Source: Achromobacter pestifer (GTDB lineage Bacteria > Pseudomonadota > Gammaproteobacteria > Burkholderiales > Burkholderiaceae_B). Taken from it: a stretch of DNA of 64,000 nucleotides. Made by a program: the position numbers and the translations under genes. The stretch spans positions 4,650,001-4,714,000 of the forward strand of contig NZ_CP053985.1 in NCBI RefSeq assembly GCF_013267355.1. Reading direction: 5' to 3'. Below the pieces are notes generated by a model. It searched no databases. It was given only the letters and a program-made list of their open reading frames with translations, and had not been told where the DNA came from. This document shows positions 8,443-15,785 of this stretch, one piece after another (the first letter of the stretch is position 1; the number at the start of each line of letters is the position of its first letter).

Positions 8443-10002
8443 TCAGAAGCGTGCGGAGTAACTGACGCGCCCAGGAGTGCGCAGAGGCGCCGCGAGGTCG
8501 GCGAAATCGCAGAGCAGCCGCCGCGTATCGCGCGGATCGATGATCTCTTCGACCAGGAATGCTTCCGCGGTACGGAAGGGCGACCGCAAGCGAGCCAGCC
8601 GCTCCTCGATTTTTTTCGTTTCCGCTTCGGGATCGGCGGCGGCGGATATCTCGCGGCTGTAGGCCGCGGCGACTCCGCCTTCCAGCGGCAGCGATCCCCA
8701 GCGGCCGGAAGGCCAGGCGTAGCGCAGCGACAGCCGGCCTGCCGGCTGATGCGCGCCGCCGCCCACGCCGAAGACATTGCGGACCAGGATCGAGCACCAC
8801 GGGACCGTGCATTGGTTGATGGCGGAAATGGCGCGCACGGCGTGGCGCATCACGCCGCTGGCCTCAGCCTCCAGTCCCACCTGAAACCCTGGGCAGTCCG
8901 CCAGATGGATGACGGGCAGGTGGAATGTTTCCGCCAGGTCGATGAACCTGGCGAGCTTCTGGCTCGACGTGGCAGTCCATGCCCCTCCGTACCTGAAGGG
9001 ATCGCCAGCCATTACCGCCACCGGCCAGCCATTCATCCTGGCCAGGCCCGTGATCAGCGAGCTGCCGAAGTTCTGGCCTAGTTCGAAGAACGTGTCCCTA
9101 TCGGTGACGGCCTCGATGATCGGGCGCATGCGGTAGGGCTGGCGCGTGTTGCGCGGCACCACGGACAACAGGAATTCGTCGCGCCGGTCCGTGTCGTCCG
9201 GAATGGCTCCCCGCGGGGGAAGCTCCCAGACCGAGCTGGGCAGATAGGAAAGGAATCGCCTGGCGGCCTCGAAAGCCGCATCCTCGCTGTCCACCGCCAG
9301 GTCTATCGTTCCCGCCTTGGTCTGGACGGCATGGCCTCCCAACTCCTGTTTGGTGCGCCTCTCTCCAAGCCGCTCGACCACGGGCGGCCCGGCGACGAAG
9401 ACGGCCGCGGTCTCCTTGACCATGATGCTCAAATGACTGGCCACCAGCCGGGCGGCGCCAAGGCCGGCAACCGATCCCTGGCCGATGGCCACGACCGGGA
9501 CCTGTGCAAGATTGCGTACGCACAGGTCCATGCCGGAGGTCGTGCCGACGCCGCCGGGAAGGTTGGCGCGTCCGCTGGTCTCGAGCGTCCGGACCGATCC
9601 GCCCCCGCCGGAACCTTCGACCAGCCGGATCAGCGGCAGGCGATATTCGTAGGCCATGTTTTCGGCCATCTTGAACTTGGCCCAGATGGCGGCGTCGGCG
9701 GAGCCTCCACGGATGGTGAAGTCGTCCCCGGTGACGGTTACCGCGCGCCCGTGTATCTTTCCACGGCCAAATACGCAGTTCGCGGCGGTGAGATTCTCCA
9801 GGTCGCCGTCGGCGTCATACGACGCCTGTCCGGAGACGCTGCCCAGCTCCAGGAACGAACCTCGATCCAATAGACGATCGATGCGTTCCCTTACCGTCAG
9901 CAATCCGCGGTCGTGTTGCCGCTGGACCCGTTCCGTGCCGCCCATTTCGCGCGCATACGCCTGCCGTCTGCGCAGTTCCTGAAGTTCTGGCTCCCAACTC
10001 AT
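8443..10002 (-). CDS. Acyl-CoA carboxylase carboxyltransferase (beta) subunit
   Basis: This is a 519-residue carboxyltransferase of the propionyl/methylcrotonyl/geranyl-CoA carboxylase type. Its two crotonase-like halves contain TVRERIDRLLDRGSFLEL near the N-terminus, the oxyanion-forming GGGGSVRT and GSVAGLGAA segments, and FGVGGGAHQ in the C-terminal half. It transfers carboxylate from carboxybiotin to an acyl-CoA. Its ATG overlaps the biotin carboxylase stop by 4 bp (ATGA). Together with the two upstream genes it forms a complete three-subunit acyl-CoA carboxylase. The acyl substrate is not known; a branched enoyl-CoA is suggested by the neighbours. Confidence 0.92.
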   Translation of the reverse strand: MSWEPELQELRRRQAYAREMGGTERVQRQHDRGLLTVRERIDRLLDRGSFLELGSVSGQASYDADGDLENLTAANCVFGRGKIHGRAVTVTGDDFTIRGGSADAAIWAKFKMAENMAYEYRLPLIRLVEGSGGGGSVRTLETSGRANLPGGVGTTSGMDLCVRNLAQVPVVAIGQGSVAGLGAARLVASHLSIMVKETAAVFVAGPPVVERLGERRTKQELGGHAVQTKAGTIDLAVDSEDAAFEAARRFLSYLPSSVWELPPRGAIPDDTDRRDEFLLSVVPRNTRQPYRMRPIIEAVTDRDTFFELGQNFGSSLITGLARMNGWPVAVMAGDPFRYGGAWTATSSQKLARFIDLAETFHLPVIHLADCPGFQVGLEAEASGVMRHAVRAISAINQCTVPWCSILVRNVFGVGGGAHQPAGRLSLRYAWPSGRWGSLPLEGGVAAAYSREISAAADPEAETKKIEERLARLRSPFRTAEAFLVEEIIDPRDTRRLLCDFADLAAPLRTPGRVSYSARF

Positions 10003-11408
10003 TGCAAATCCTCGCGGTTACGGGTTTCGGTCATGGCGGGCGCAAGCAGTGCGGACTGGCGCTCGCTCAGGAAATTGGTGGTCACTGCGCCGAGACGGAA
10101 TTCCGCGCTGCGGGCAATTGCCCGCAGGAGCGGGAGGTTGGTATGGACGCCTTCGACGCGGCACTCGTCCAGGGCCTGGACCAGGCGGTCGCAGCAGCTG
10201 GAACGGTCCTGCGCATGCACGATCAACTTGGCAATCAGCGAGTCGTACCAGGGCGTGATCTTGTCCCCCTGACGGACTCCGGCATCCACCCGGATGCCGG
10301 GAGCGGGCGCAGGAAACTGCAGCAGGGATATGGCACCGGGCGAGGGCAGATAGTTTTTTGCGGGATTCTCCGCGCAGATTCTGACCTCGATGGCGTGGCC
10401 GCTTGCCGCGGGCGCAGAGGCGGCGTCAGGCAGCGTTTCACCACGGGCGACGCGGATCTGCCATTCGACCAGATCCAGCCCCGTCGTCATCTCCGTGACG
10501 GTATGCTCGACCTGCAGCCGCGTATTCATTTCCATGAAATAGAAGCGTTCGGCGCCGCGGCCCCGCGAGGTGTCGACGATGAATTCCACCGTGCCCGCGC
10601 CCTGGTACCGAATGGCCCGAACCAGTTTCAGGGCCGCGTCGAACAGCGCCGTCCGCAGTGCTTCGCTGATGTCAGGCGCAGGGGCTTCCTCGATGACTTT
10701 CTGATGGCGCCGCTGCACCGAGCAATCGCGTTCACCCAGCGCCGTGGCGGTGCCAGACCCATCAGCGAAGACCTGAACTTCGATATGGCGCGACTGCTCC
10801 AGGTAGGGCTCGATGAGCAGGTCCTCATTGCCGAAGCTGGCCAGCGCCTCGCGGCGCGCGGCGTCGATGGCCGCATCAAGCTGCGATGCGGCGTCGACCC
10901 GGCGCATGCCGCGGCCGCCGCCTCCGGCGACCGCCTTGATCAGCAAGGGGAAGCCCAATGCCAAGGCATGCCGGGCGATTTCCTCGCTGGTGCGGCCCCG
11001 GCATTCGATGGTGGGAAGCACCGGAACATCCGCGCGGCTGGCCAGTCGCTTGGCGGCGTCCTTCTGGCCCATCGCCGCGATTGCGTCTGGGGCGGGACCG
11101 ATGAAGATCAAGCCTGCGGCGATACAGGCGGACGCGAACTCGGCGTTCTCGGACAACAACCCGTACCCAGGGTGAATGGCGTCGCAGTTCGCTTCCCGTG
11201 CGATGCCGACGATTTTCCCGATATTCAGATAGCTTTCGCGCGCCGCCGATCCGCCCGCGTGGCAGGCGGCATCGGCCATCGCCACATGCGCGGCATCCCG
11301 GTCCGCGTCCGAGTACACGGCGACTGTCTGGATGCCCATTCTTCGACAGGTCCGGATGATGCGGCAGGCGATCTCGCCGCGATTGGCTACCAGCACTTTC
11401 GCAATCAT
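9999..11408 (-). CDS. Biotin carboxylase subunit of acyl-CoA carboxylase
   Basis: This is a 469-residue ATP-grasp enzyme that carboxylates biotin with bicarbonate and ATP. The N-terminal KVLVANRGEIACRI, the glycine-rich KAVAGGGGRGMR loop, the ERDCSVQRRHQK motif and the catalytic MNTRLQVEHTVTE segment are all present. The protein ends soon after the carboxylase C-domain and has no fused biotinyl domain, unlike MccA, PccA or AtuF. The biotin is instead supplied by the 75-residue protein encoded just upstream, whose stop overlaps this start (ATGA). AccC of fatty-acid synthesis has the same size, but the operon context indicates a catabolic paralogue. Confidence 0.93.
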   Translation of the reverse strand: MIAKVLVANRGEIACRIIRTCRRMGIQTVAVYSDADRDAAHVAMADAACHAGGSAARESYLNIGKIVGIAREANCDAIHPGYGLLSENAEFASACIAAGLIFIGPAPDAIAAMGQKDAAKRLASRADVPVLPTIECRGRTSEEIARHALALGFPLLIKAVAGGGGRGMRRVDAASQLDAAIDAARREALASFGNEDLLIEPYLEQSRHIEVQVFADGSGTATALGERDCSVQRRHQKVIEEAPAPDISEALRTALFDAALKLVRAIRYQGAGTVEFIVDTSRGRGAERFYFMEMNTRLQVEHTVTEMTTGLDLVEWQIRVARGETLPDAASAPAASGHAIEVRICAENPAKNYLPSPGAISLLQFPAPAPGIRVDAGVRQGDKITPWYDSLIAKLIVHAQDRSSCCDRLVQALDECRVEGVHTNLPLLRAIARSAEFRLGAVTTNFLSERQSALLAPAMTETRNREDLQ

Positions 11409-11632
11409 GCCGATTCGCCCAGCATGACGACGACCTGGTCTTCCTCTACTGATTGGCCTTCGGCGACGCGGATGTCTGCCACGACGCCGCTACGCGGCGC
11501 CGTTACCGGTATCTCCATTTTCATGGACTCGAGAATCACCAGCACGTCTCCTTCAGCCACTCTGGCGCCCGCGGCGACCGCGATTTTCCAGACGGACCCT
11601 GCAATTTCCGAACGAACTTCATGCGTGCTCAT
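11405..11632 (-). CDS. Free-standing biotinyl (biotin carboxyl carrier) domain protein
   Basis: This is a 75-residue protein consisting only of a biotinyl/lipoyl beta-barrel. The biotinylation motif ESMKMEIP places the modified lysine at residue 38, near the middle, with the barrel completed by VEEDQVVVMLGES. It lacks the N-terminal region found in AccB. It carries carboxybiotin between the biotin carboxylase and carboxyltransferase encoded downstream, with which it shares 4-bp start/stop overlaps. Biotinyl proteins of this size accompany split catabolic acyl-CoA carboxylases. Confidence 0.93.
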   Translation of the reverse strand: MSTHEVRSEIAGSVWKIAVAAGARVAEGDVLVILESMKMEIPVTAPRSGVVADIRVAEGQSVEEDQVVVMLGESA

Positions 11633-11676
11633 GTTTGCTCTCTATCTCGTTGCGATGGAATGTGCGGGCAGTCGAA

Positions 11677-12876
11677 TCAGACTGCTCCGTCCTTCTTCAA
11701 TGCTGCGATCGAATTCGTGTCGTGACGAAGTTCCGCCAGAATCTGGTCGGTGTGTTCGCCCAGCGAGGGCGGAGCTTCGGACGCTCCCGTCAAACTGCCC
11801 ACCTTGAAGGGCAGTCCGATCTGGCGCATGGTCGTGCCGTCGCGACGGGAGACGGAGACCAGCATGTCGTTTGCCAGTGTCTGTTCGTGTTCGAAAACCT
11901 GGTCCAAGGTATGTAGGGGAGACGTCGGCACATGCGCGTCTTCCAGGATTGGTTGCCAGTGGCGCGCAGGACGCGTGCTCAGAAGCTGGCCTATCCGCCC
12001 GACTACGTGATCGCGGCGCTGCACGCGCTGCTCGTTGGTGGCGAGCTCCGGGTCGTCGCGTAGATCGGCAAGGTCCAGGGCGCTGCAAAGCCGGCGCCAG
12101 GTGGCGTCGTTCAAGGCGGCGACGAACAGGTATTGGTCGGAACACATGAAGGCCTGGTAGGGAACCAGGTGCCAGATTCCGGATCCTTCCCGGTGGGGCA
12201 GTACGCCTGCCTCCAGCCATGCCGTGCCGTGATAGCCGAGCATGGCGACAGCCGTTTCGAACAGGGATACGGAAACTCCCCGGCGGGCTCCGCCTGCCAG
12301 GCGGCTGTAGAGTGCGGTGACGATGCCGCCGAAGGCGACCAGGCCGGTTGCCATGTCGATGATCGACGAGCCTGCGCGCACCGGCTGGCCGTCCGGCTCG
12401 CCCGTGATGGCCATCAGGCCGGCGAACGCCTGCAGCACCGAGTCGTAGCCCGGCCTGTCGCGCAACGGTCCCTTCGCGCCGAACGCGGTCAGGGAACAGA
12501 TGATGAGGTCGGGATAGTCGGCTTCGAGCTGCGCAATGTCCACGCCCAGCTTCGCCGCGGTCGAGGGCAGGAAGTTGTGCAGCAAGACGTCCGCGGACGC
12601 CAGCAGCTCGTGGAAGATCTCCCGGCCGCGGGGATGCGTCAGGTTCAGGGTCAGGCCTCGCTTGCCACGATTGACGCTGGCGAAGTTGCAGCTTTCTCCG
12701 TTCGGGAGCAGAGGTGACCAGCGGCGGTTCTCATCGCCCTGCGGCGATTCGACCTTGATGACGTCCGCTCCCATGTCCGCCAGCAGCTGGCCACAGTACG
12801 GTCCCGCCAGGACGCGGCTGATATCGATTACGCGCACGCCATGCAGTGGCGGCGCATTCAGTTGGTTTTCCAACAC
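11677..12876 (-). CDS. CaiB/BaiF family III CoA transferase
   Basis: This is a 399-residue family III CoA transferase. The N-terminal GVRVIDISRVLAGPYCGQLLADMGADVIKVE segment is diagnostic (positions about 14-45), and LTLNLTHPRGREIF and DRPGYDSVLQAFAGLMA follow. The position usually occupied by the acyl-carrying aspartate is Glu in SLFETAVAM, a variant also seen in other family members. It would move CoA from a donor acyl-CoA to a carboxylic acid without ATP, activating the product of the aldehyde dehydrogenase. It is the second gene of the leftward operon, 44 bp before the biotin carrier gene. Confidence 0.9.
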   Translation of the reverse strand: MLENQLNAPPLHGVRVIDISRVLAGPYCGQLLADMGADVIKVESPQGDENRRWSPLLPNGESCNFASVNRGKRGLTLNLTHPRGREIFHELLASADVLLHNFLPSTAAKLGVDIAQLEADYPDLIICSLTAFGAKGPLRDRPGYDSVLQAFAGLMAITGEPDGQPVRAGSSIIDMATGLVAFGGIVTALYSRLAGGARRGVSVSLFETAVAMLGYHGTAWLEAGVLPHREGSGIWHLVPYQAFMCSDQYLFVAALNDATWRRLCSALDLADLRDDPELATNEQRVQRRDHVVGRIGQLLSTRPARHWQPILEDAHVPTSPLHTLDQVFEHEQTLANDMLVSVSRRDGTTMRQIGLPFKVGSLTGASEAPPSLGEHTDQILAELRHDTNSIAALKKDGAV

Positions 12877-12934
12877 GTTTTCCCCGGAAGTTGTCGGTTT
12901 CGATGCTGCGGGGTGGCGCAGCGAAAGAAGGCGC

Positions 12935-13831
12935 TCAGATAGGGTCCCAGCTGAAGTACTCGGGCGAGCGGTCCAGGGGGGAAAAGTGCGGTCGCATTGC
13001 GGGCAGGACGGTGTCGGCGATGGTGGTCGCGGTCCAGCCTTCCGATCGGTGAATGGAGCGGACGGGACGCATGTTGTTGAACAGCATGATTTCGTTCATG
13101 CGCGATGCGAGTACCTGTCCGCTGACGTCGGAGGCCATGTCGGACAACAGGAACAGCGCCAGGGGCGCGATTTGCTCGGGCGTCATCTTCCTGGCGCGTT
13201 CAAGGCGCACGGCCTGTTCGGGCGTGTCGGCGGGAATGGTATCGGTCATGCGGGTCCACGCGAACGGCGCGATGCAGTTCGAACGTACGCCGAAGGCCTT
13301 CATGTCGAGCGCAATGGACTTGGATAGCGCAACCAGGCCTAGTTTGGACGCGGAGTAGTTCGCTTGCCCGAAATTGCCGATCAGGCCCGAGGTAGAGGTC
13401 AGATGCACATAGGCGCCGGACTGCTGCTTCTTGAACACTTCCGCCGCCGCGCGGGAAACGTTGAACGGGCCGGTCAGGTTGACGTCGATGACTTGCCGCC
13501 ACTCGTCGTAGGACATCCGGTGAAAGATGCGGTCGCGAACGATTCCGGCGTTGTTGACCACGCCATCCAGCCGCCCGAAAACGTCGATCGCTTCGGCCAC
13601 CATGCCTTGTGCGTCTTCGCTGCGCGACACGTCGCCGAAGTTTGCTATCGCCCGTCCTCCGGCTTCCTTGATTCGCGCTACGACTTCGCGGGCGGGAGCG
13701 TCGTCCGCGCCCTTGGCATCGTAATCATTCACCACCACCGCTGCGCCGGCCAACGCTGCCTGGATCGCGATGTCGCGGCCGATGCCCCGGCCGGCCCCTG
13801 TAACGATGATTGCTTTGTCCCTTAACAGCAT
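12935..13831 (-). CDS. SDR family (3R)-hydroxyacyl-CoA dehydrogenase-like oxidoreductase
   Basis: This is a 298-residue classical short-chain dehydrogenase with the cofactor motif TGAGRGIG, NNAGIV, and the catalytic Ser/Tyr-x3-Lys set (STSG and YSASK). After the Rossmann domain it has a roughly 50-residue C-terminal extension containing RPVRSIHRSEGW and ending FSWDPI. That tail is typical of bacterial relatives of the peroxisomal MFE-2/17-beta-HSD4 dehydrogenase domain, which oxidise (3R)-hydroxyacyl-CoA. That stereochemistry matches the MaoC hydratase in the same operon. It is the promoter-proximal gene; the upstream region carries palindromic operators. Confidence 0.9.
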   Translation of the reverse strand: MLLRDKAIIVTGAGRGIGRDIAIQAALAGAAVVVNDYDAKGADDAPAREVVARIKEAGGRAIANFGDVSRSEDAQGMVAEAIDVFGRLDGVVNNAGIVRDRIFHRMSYDEWRQVIDVNLTGPFNVSRAAAEVFKKQQSGAYVHLTSTSGLIGNFGQANYSASKLGLVALSKSIALDMKAFGVRSNCIAPFAWTRMTDTIPADTPEQAVRLERARKMTPEQIAPLALFLLSDMASDVSGQVLASRMNEIMLFNNMRPVRSIHRSEGWTATTIADTVLPAMRPHFSPLDRSPEYFSWDPI

Positions 13832-14186
13832 TTTTGTCTCCGTGGGTGTCCCAGGTGTTTCCGGTCGGTTGGTTTTCCGCCGGTGAAACTTGCATGTTTC
13901 ATCGCTTTGATGAAACGTTTTTTTAGAATCCTAGCAAGGCGTTTTTTCGATGTCAATTGAATGTCTTGCAAGAAGTCGAAATGCAGGTTTGCAATTTTCA
14001 TTGGTAAATTTCGAAAGGGAGCCATGCATTAGCCTAGGAAAGGAGCTTGCTGTGTAGTCCGATGAACGGTGGCTTTTCTCTCGCCTATAGGAAAAATTTA
14101 TAACGTTTCATTTTATTGGAATGAGAAGATGCTGGTCGCTGTCTGAGCGAGTGCATTGCCGCTCAAGTCGGTTTGTGGCGATAATT
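13832..14186. other. Regulatory intergenic region between leftward catabolic operon and fec-type operon
   Basis: No convincing gene is seen here. The region is markedly AT-richer than its surroundings, separates divergent transcription units, and contains the TGAAAC/GTTTCA palindromes described separately. A short leftward frame at 13822-14025 has unremarkable basic composition and overlaps the SDR start, so it is not called. Confidence 0.6.
13884..13916. promoter_or_regulatory. Overlapping palindromes, probable LacI-family operator
   Basis: TGAAACTTGCATGTTTCA at 13884-13901 is an 18-bp palindrome broken only at two symmetric T/T positions. Its right arm is reused in a second perfect inverted repeat: GTTTCATC, a 5-nt spacer, GATGAAAC (13896-13916). 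TGAAACGTT continues to 13919 and its inverse AACGTTTCA occurs at 14102-14110. LacI-family proteins commonly bind palindromes with TGAAAC-like arms. The sites lie 53-85 bp upstream of the SDR start, ahead of the operon that ends in a lacI-type gene. The link to that regulator is inferred. Confidence 0.55.
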
Positions 14187-14205
14187 GCGATTAATTCCCA
14201 TTATC
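14187..14205. promoter_or_regulatory. Candidate Fur box upstream of FecI-type sigma factor
   Basis: GCGATTAATTCCCATTATC matches 12 of 19 positions of the consensus GATAATGATAATCATTATC and sits 26 bp before the sigma factor start. FecI-type genes are normally Fur-repressed, so the location is as expected. The match is moderate. Confidence 0.4.
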
Positions 14206-14230
14206 GAAATACTCGAACCACGTCCTCGCC

Positions 14231-14746
14231 ATGTCTTCCCCCGAACCGACTACCGCCGTCGCCGTGCAGCGCATCTACGACGCGCATCACGGCTGGCTGT
14301 TCGGCTGGCTACGCCGGCGGCTGGGCAATAGCGCCGACGCTGCCGACCTGGCCCAGGACACGTTCGTCGGGCTGCTGAGCAGCTACCGGCGGCGCGCCAT
14401 GCCGGAGTTGCAGGAGCCGCGCGCCTACCTGACCACCATCGCCAAGCGCTTGATGGTGGACCTGTACCGGCGCCATGCGCTGGAGCAGGCCTATCTCGAC
14501 GCCCTGGCCGCCATGCCGGCGCGGCATGCGCCCTCGGAAGAGCAGCGCCTGGTGGTGCTGCAGACGCTGCGCGAGGTGGACGCCTTGCTGGCAGCTCTGC
14601 CGGAAAAGGCCCGGATCGCGTTTCTGCTGTCGCAGCTCGACGGACTGACGTATGAGCAGATCGGGGCCGAGATGGGGGTGAGCGTGCGCACGGTCAAGCG
14701 CTACATGGCCGAGGCCTTCAAGCATTGCATCCTGGCGGCGCCATGA
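14231..14746 (+). CDS. FecI-type ECF RNA polymerase sigma factor
   Basis: This is a 171-residue ECF sigma factor of the iron-starvation group. Region 2 is visible as RIYDAHHGWLFGWLRRRLG followed by DAADLAQDTFVGLL. Region 4 is near the C-terminus: LPEKARIAFLLSQLDGLTYEQIG then VSVRTVKRYMAEA. It would direct RNA polymerase to the TonB receptor promoter when the receptor-FecR cascade signals bound ferric siderophore. The stop overlaps the fecR-like start (ATGA). A Fur-box candidate precedes it. Confidence 0.95.
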   Translation: MSSPEPTTAVAVQRIYDAHHGWLFGWLRRRLGNSADAADLAQDTFVGLLSSYRRRAMPELQEPRAYLTTIAKRLMVDLYRRHALEQAYLDALAAMPARHAPSEEQRLVVLQTLREVDALLAALPEKARIAFLLSQLDGLTYEQIGAEMGVSVRTVKRYMAEAFKHCILAAP

Positions 14747-15699
14747 CGGCAGCGACGGATTCCATCGACCCGAAGATCGCGGGCGAAGCCGCGGATTGGT
14801 TGGTGCGGCTGCATTCGGGGCGCTGCTCCGAAGCGGACAAGCTGGCCTGCGAGCGCTGGCGGCAGAGCAGCCCGGAGCACGACCGCGCCTGGACCCGCGC
14901 CCAGACGATTCTGGCCAAGTTCGGCGGCTTGCCGCCGGGGCTGGGGCGGGCCGCCATGAACGTGGACGCTACGCGGCGCGCGGGCCTGCGGGCGCTGACG
15001 GGCTTGATCGTGGCGTTGCCGGCGGGCTGGCTGGCATGGCGCACGGCGCCCTGGCAGAGCTGGACGGCGGACTACGTCACGAGCAGTGGCGAGCGCCGGC
15101 AGTTCCAGCTGCCGGACGGCAGCGTGCTGGCGCTCAACACAGCCTCGGCGGTGGATCTGGACTATTCGGCTGAACAGCGCCTGATACTGTTGCGCGAGGG
15201 CGAAATCCTGCTGCGTTCAGCCCATGCGGCGCCGGCGGACCTCCGGCCGCTGCGGGTGCGCACCGCCGAAGGCAGTGTGCAGGCCCTGGGCACGTACTTC
15301 GGCGTCCGGCAGCTGGATGCGCGCAGCCGGGTCGCGGTGATCGAAGGGCAGGTGCGGCTGCAGCCGAGAGCGGCAGCGGCAGGCACCGTCCTGACGGCGG
15401 GACAATGCGCCGAGTTTTCGGACCATGAGGTCCCGGCGCCTCGCGCCTATGTCCATCCGCCCCAAGCCTGGCTCGATGGGGTGCTTTACGCGGACGATAT
15501 GAGGCTGGCCGACTTCCTGCAGGAGCTTGCGCGCTACCGTCCCGGCCTCTTGCGCTGCGATCCGGCGGTGGCCGATCTGCGCATCTCGGGCGGCTTTCAG
15601 GTGGATGACACCGATGCGGTGCTGCTGGCGGTGTCGCGCAGCCTGCCGGTGCGGGTGGTTTCGCGCAGCCGCTACTGGGTCAGCGTAGTGCCGGCCTGA
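14743..15699 (+). CDS. FecR family transmembrane sigma-factor regulator
   Basis: This is a 318-residue FecR-type protein. The cytoplasmic N-terminal DUF4880 domain (AADWLVRLHSGRCS to SPEHDRAW) contacts the sigma factor. One hydrophobic segment around residues 85-105 crosses the inner membrane. The periplasmic FecR domain starts near SGERRQFQLPDGSVLALN, and the C-terminal part (LADFLQELARYRPG) is the secretin/TonB-short-N-like region that contacts the receptor's signalling domain. The ATG at 14743 was chosen for its 4-bp overlap with the sigma gene. Confidence 0.93.
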   Translation: MTAATDSIDPKIAGEAADWLVRLHSGRCSEADKLACERWRQSSPEHDRAWTRAQTILAKFGGLPPGLGRAAMNVDATRRAGLRALTGLIVALPAGWLAWRTAPWQSWTADYVTSSGERRQFQLPDGSVLALNTASAVDLDYSAEQRLILLREGEILLRSAHAAPADLRPLRVRTAEGSVQALGTYFGVRQLDARSRVAVIEGQVRLQPRAAAAGTVLTAGQCAEFSDHEVPAPRAYVHPPQAWLDGVLYADDMRLADFLQELARYRPGLLRCDPAVADLRISGGFQVDDTDAVLLAVSRSLPVRVVSRSRYWVSVVPA

Positions 15700-15785
15700 C
15701 CGGGCCGCGCGGATTCTTGGCCCCTTTTTCCGCTTCGTCCGACAAGTCCATATAGCACCTTCGCTAGCACTTCGTCGGGATCAGC

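Noticed and set aside
10002..11807. 601-codon rightward frame opposite the biotin carboxylase gene
   Set aside because: The other strand carries unmistakable biotin carboxylase and biotin carrier motifs with coupled starts; the antisense product is Arg/Gly-rich without motifs.
13896..13920. Inverted repeat followed by a T-run, resembling a terminator
   Set aside because: It reads rightward, where no gene ends nearby, and lies upstream of the leftward operon. The shared TGAAAC arms fit an operator better.
13822..14025. 67-codon leftward frame in the AT-rich regulatory region
   Set aside because: It overlaps the SDR start and the operator palindromes, lacks a ribosome-binding site and is lysine-rich simply because of AT content.
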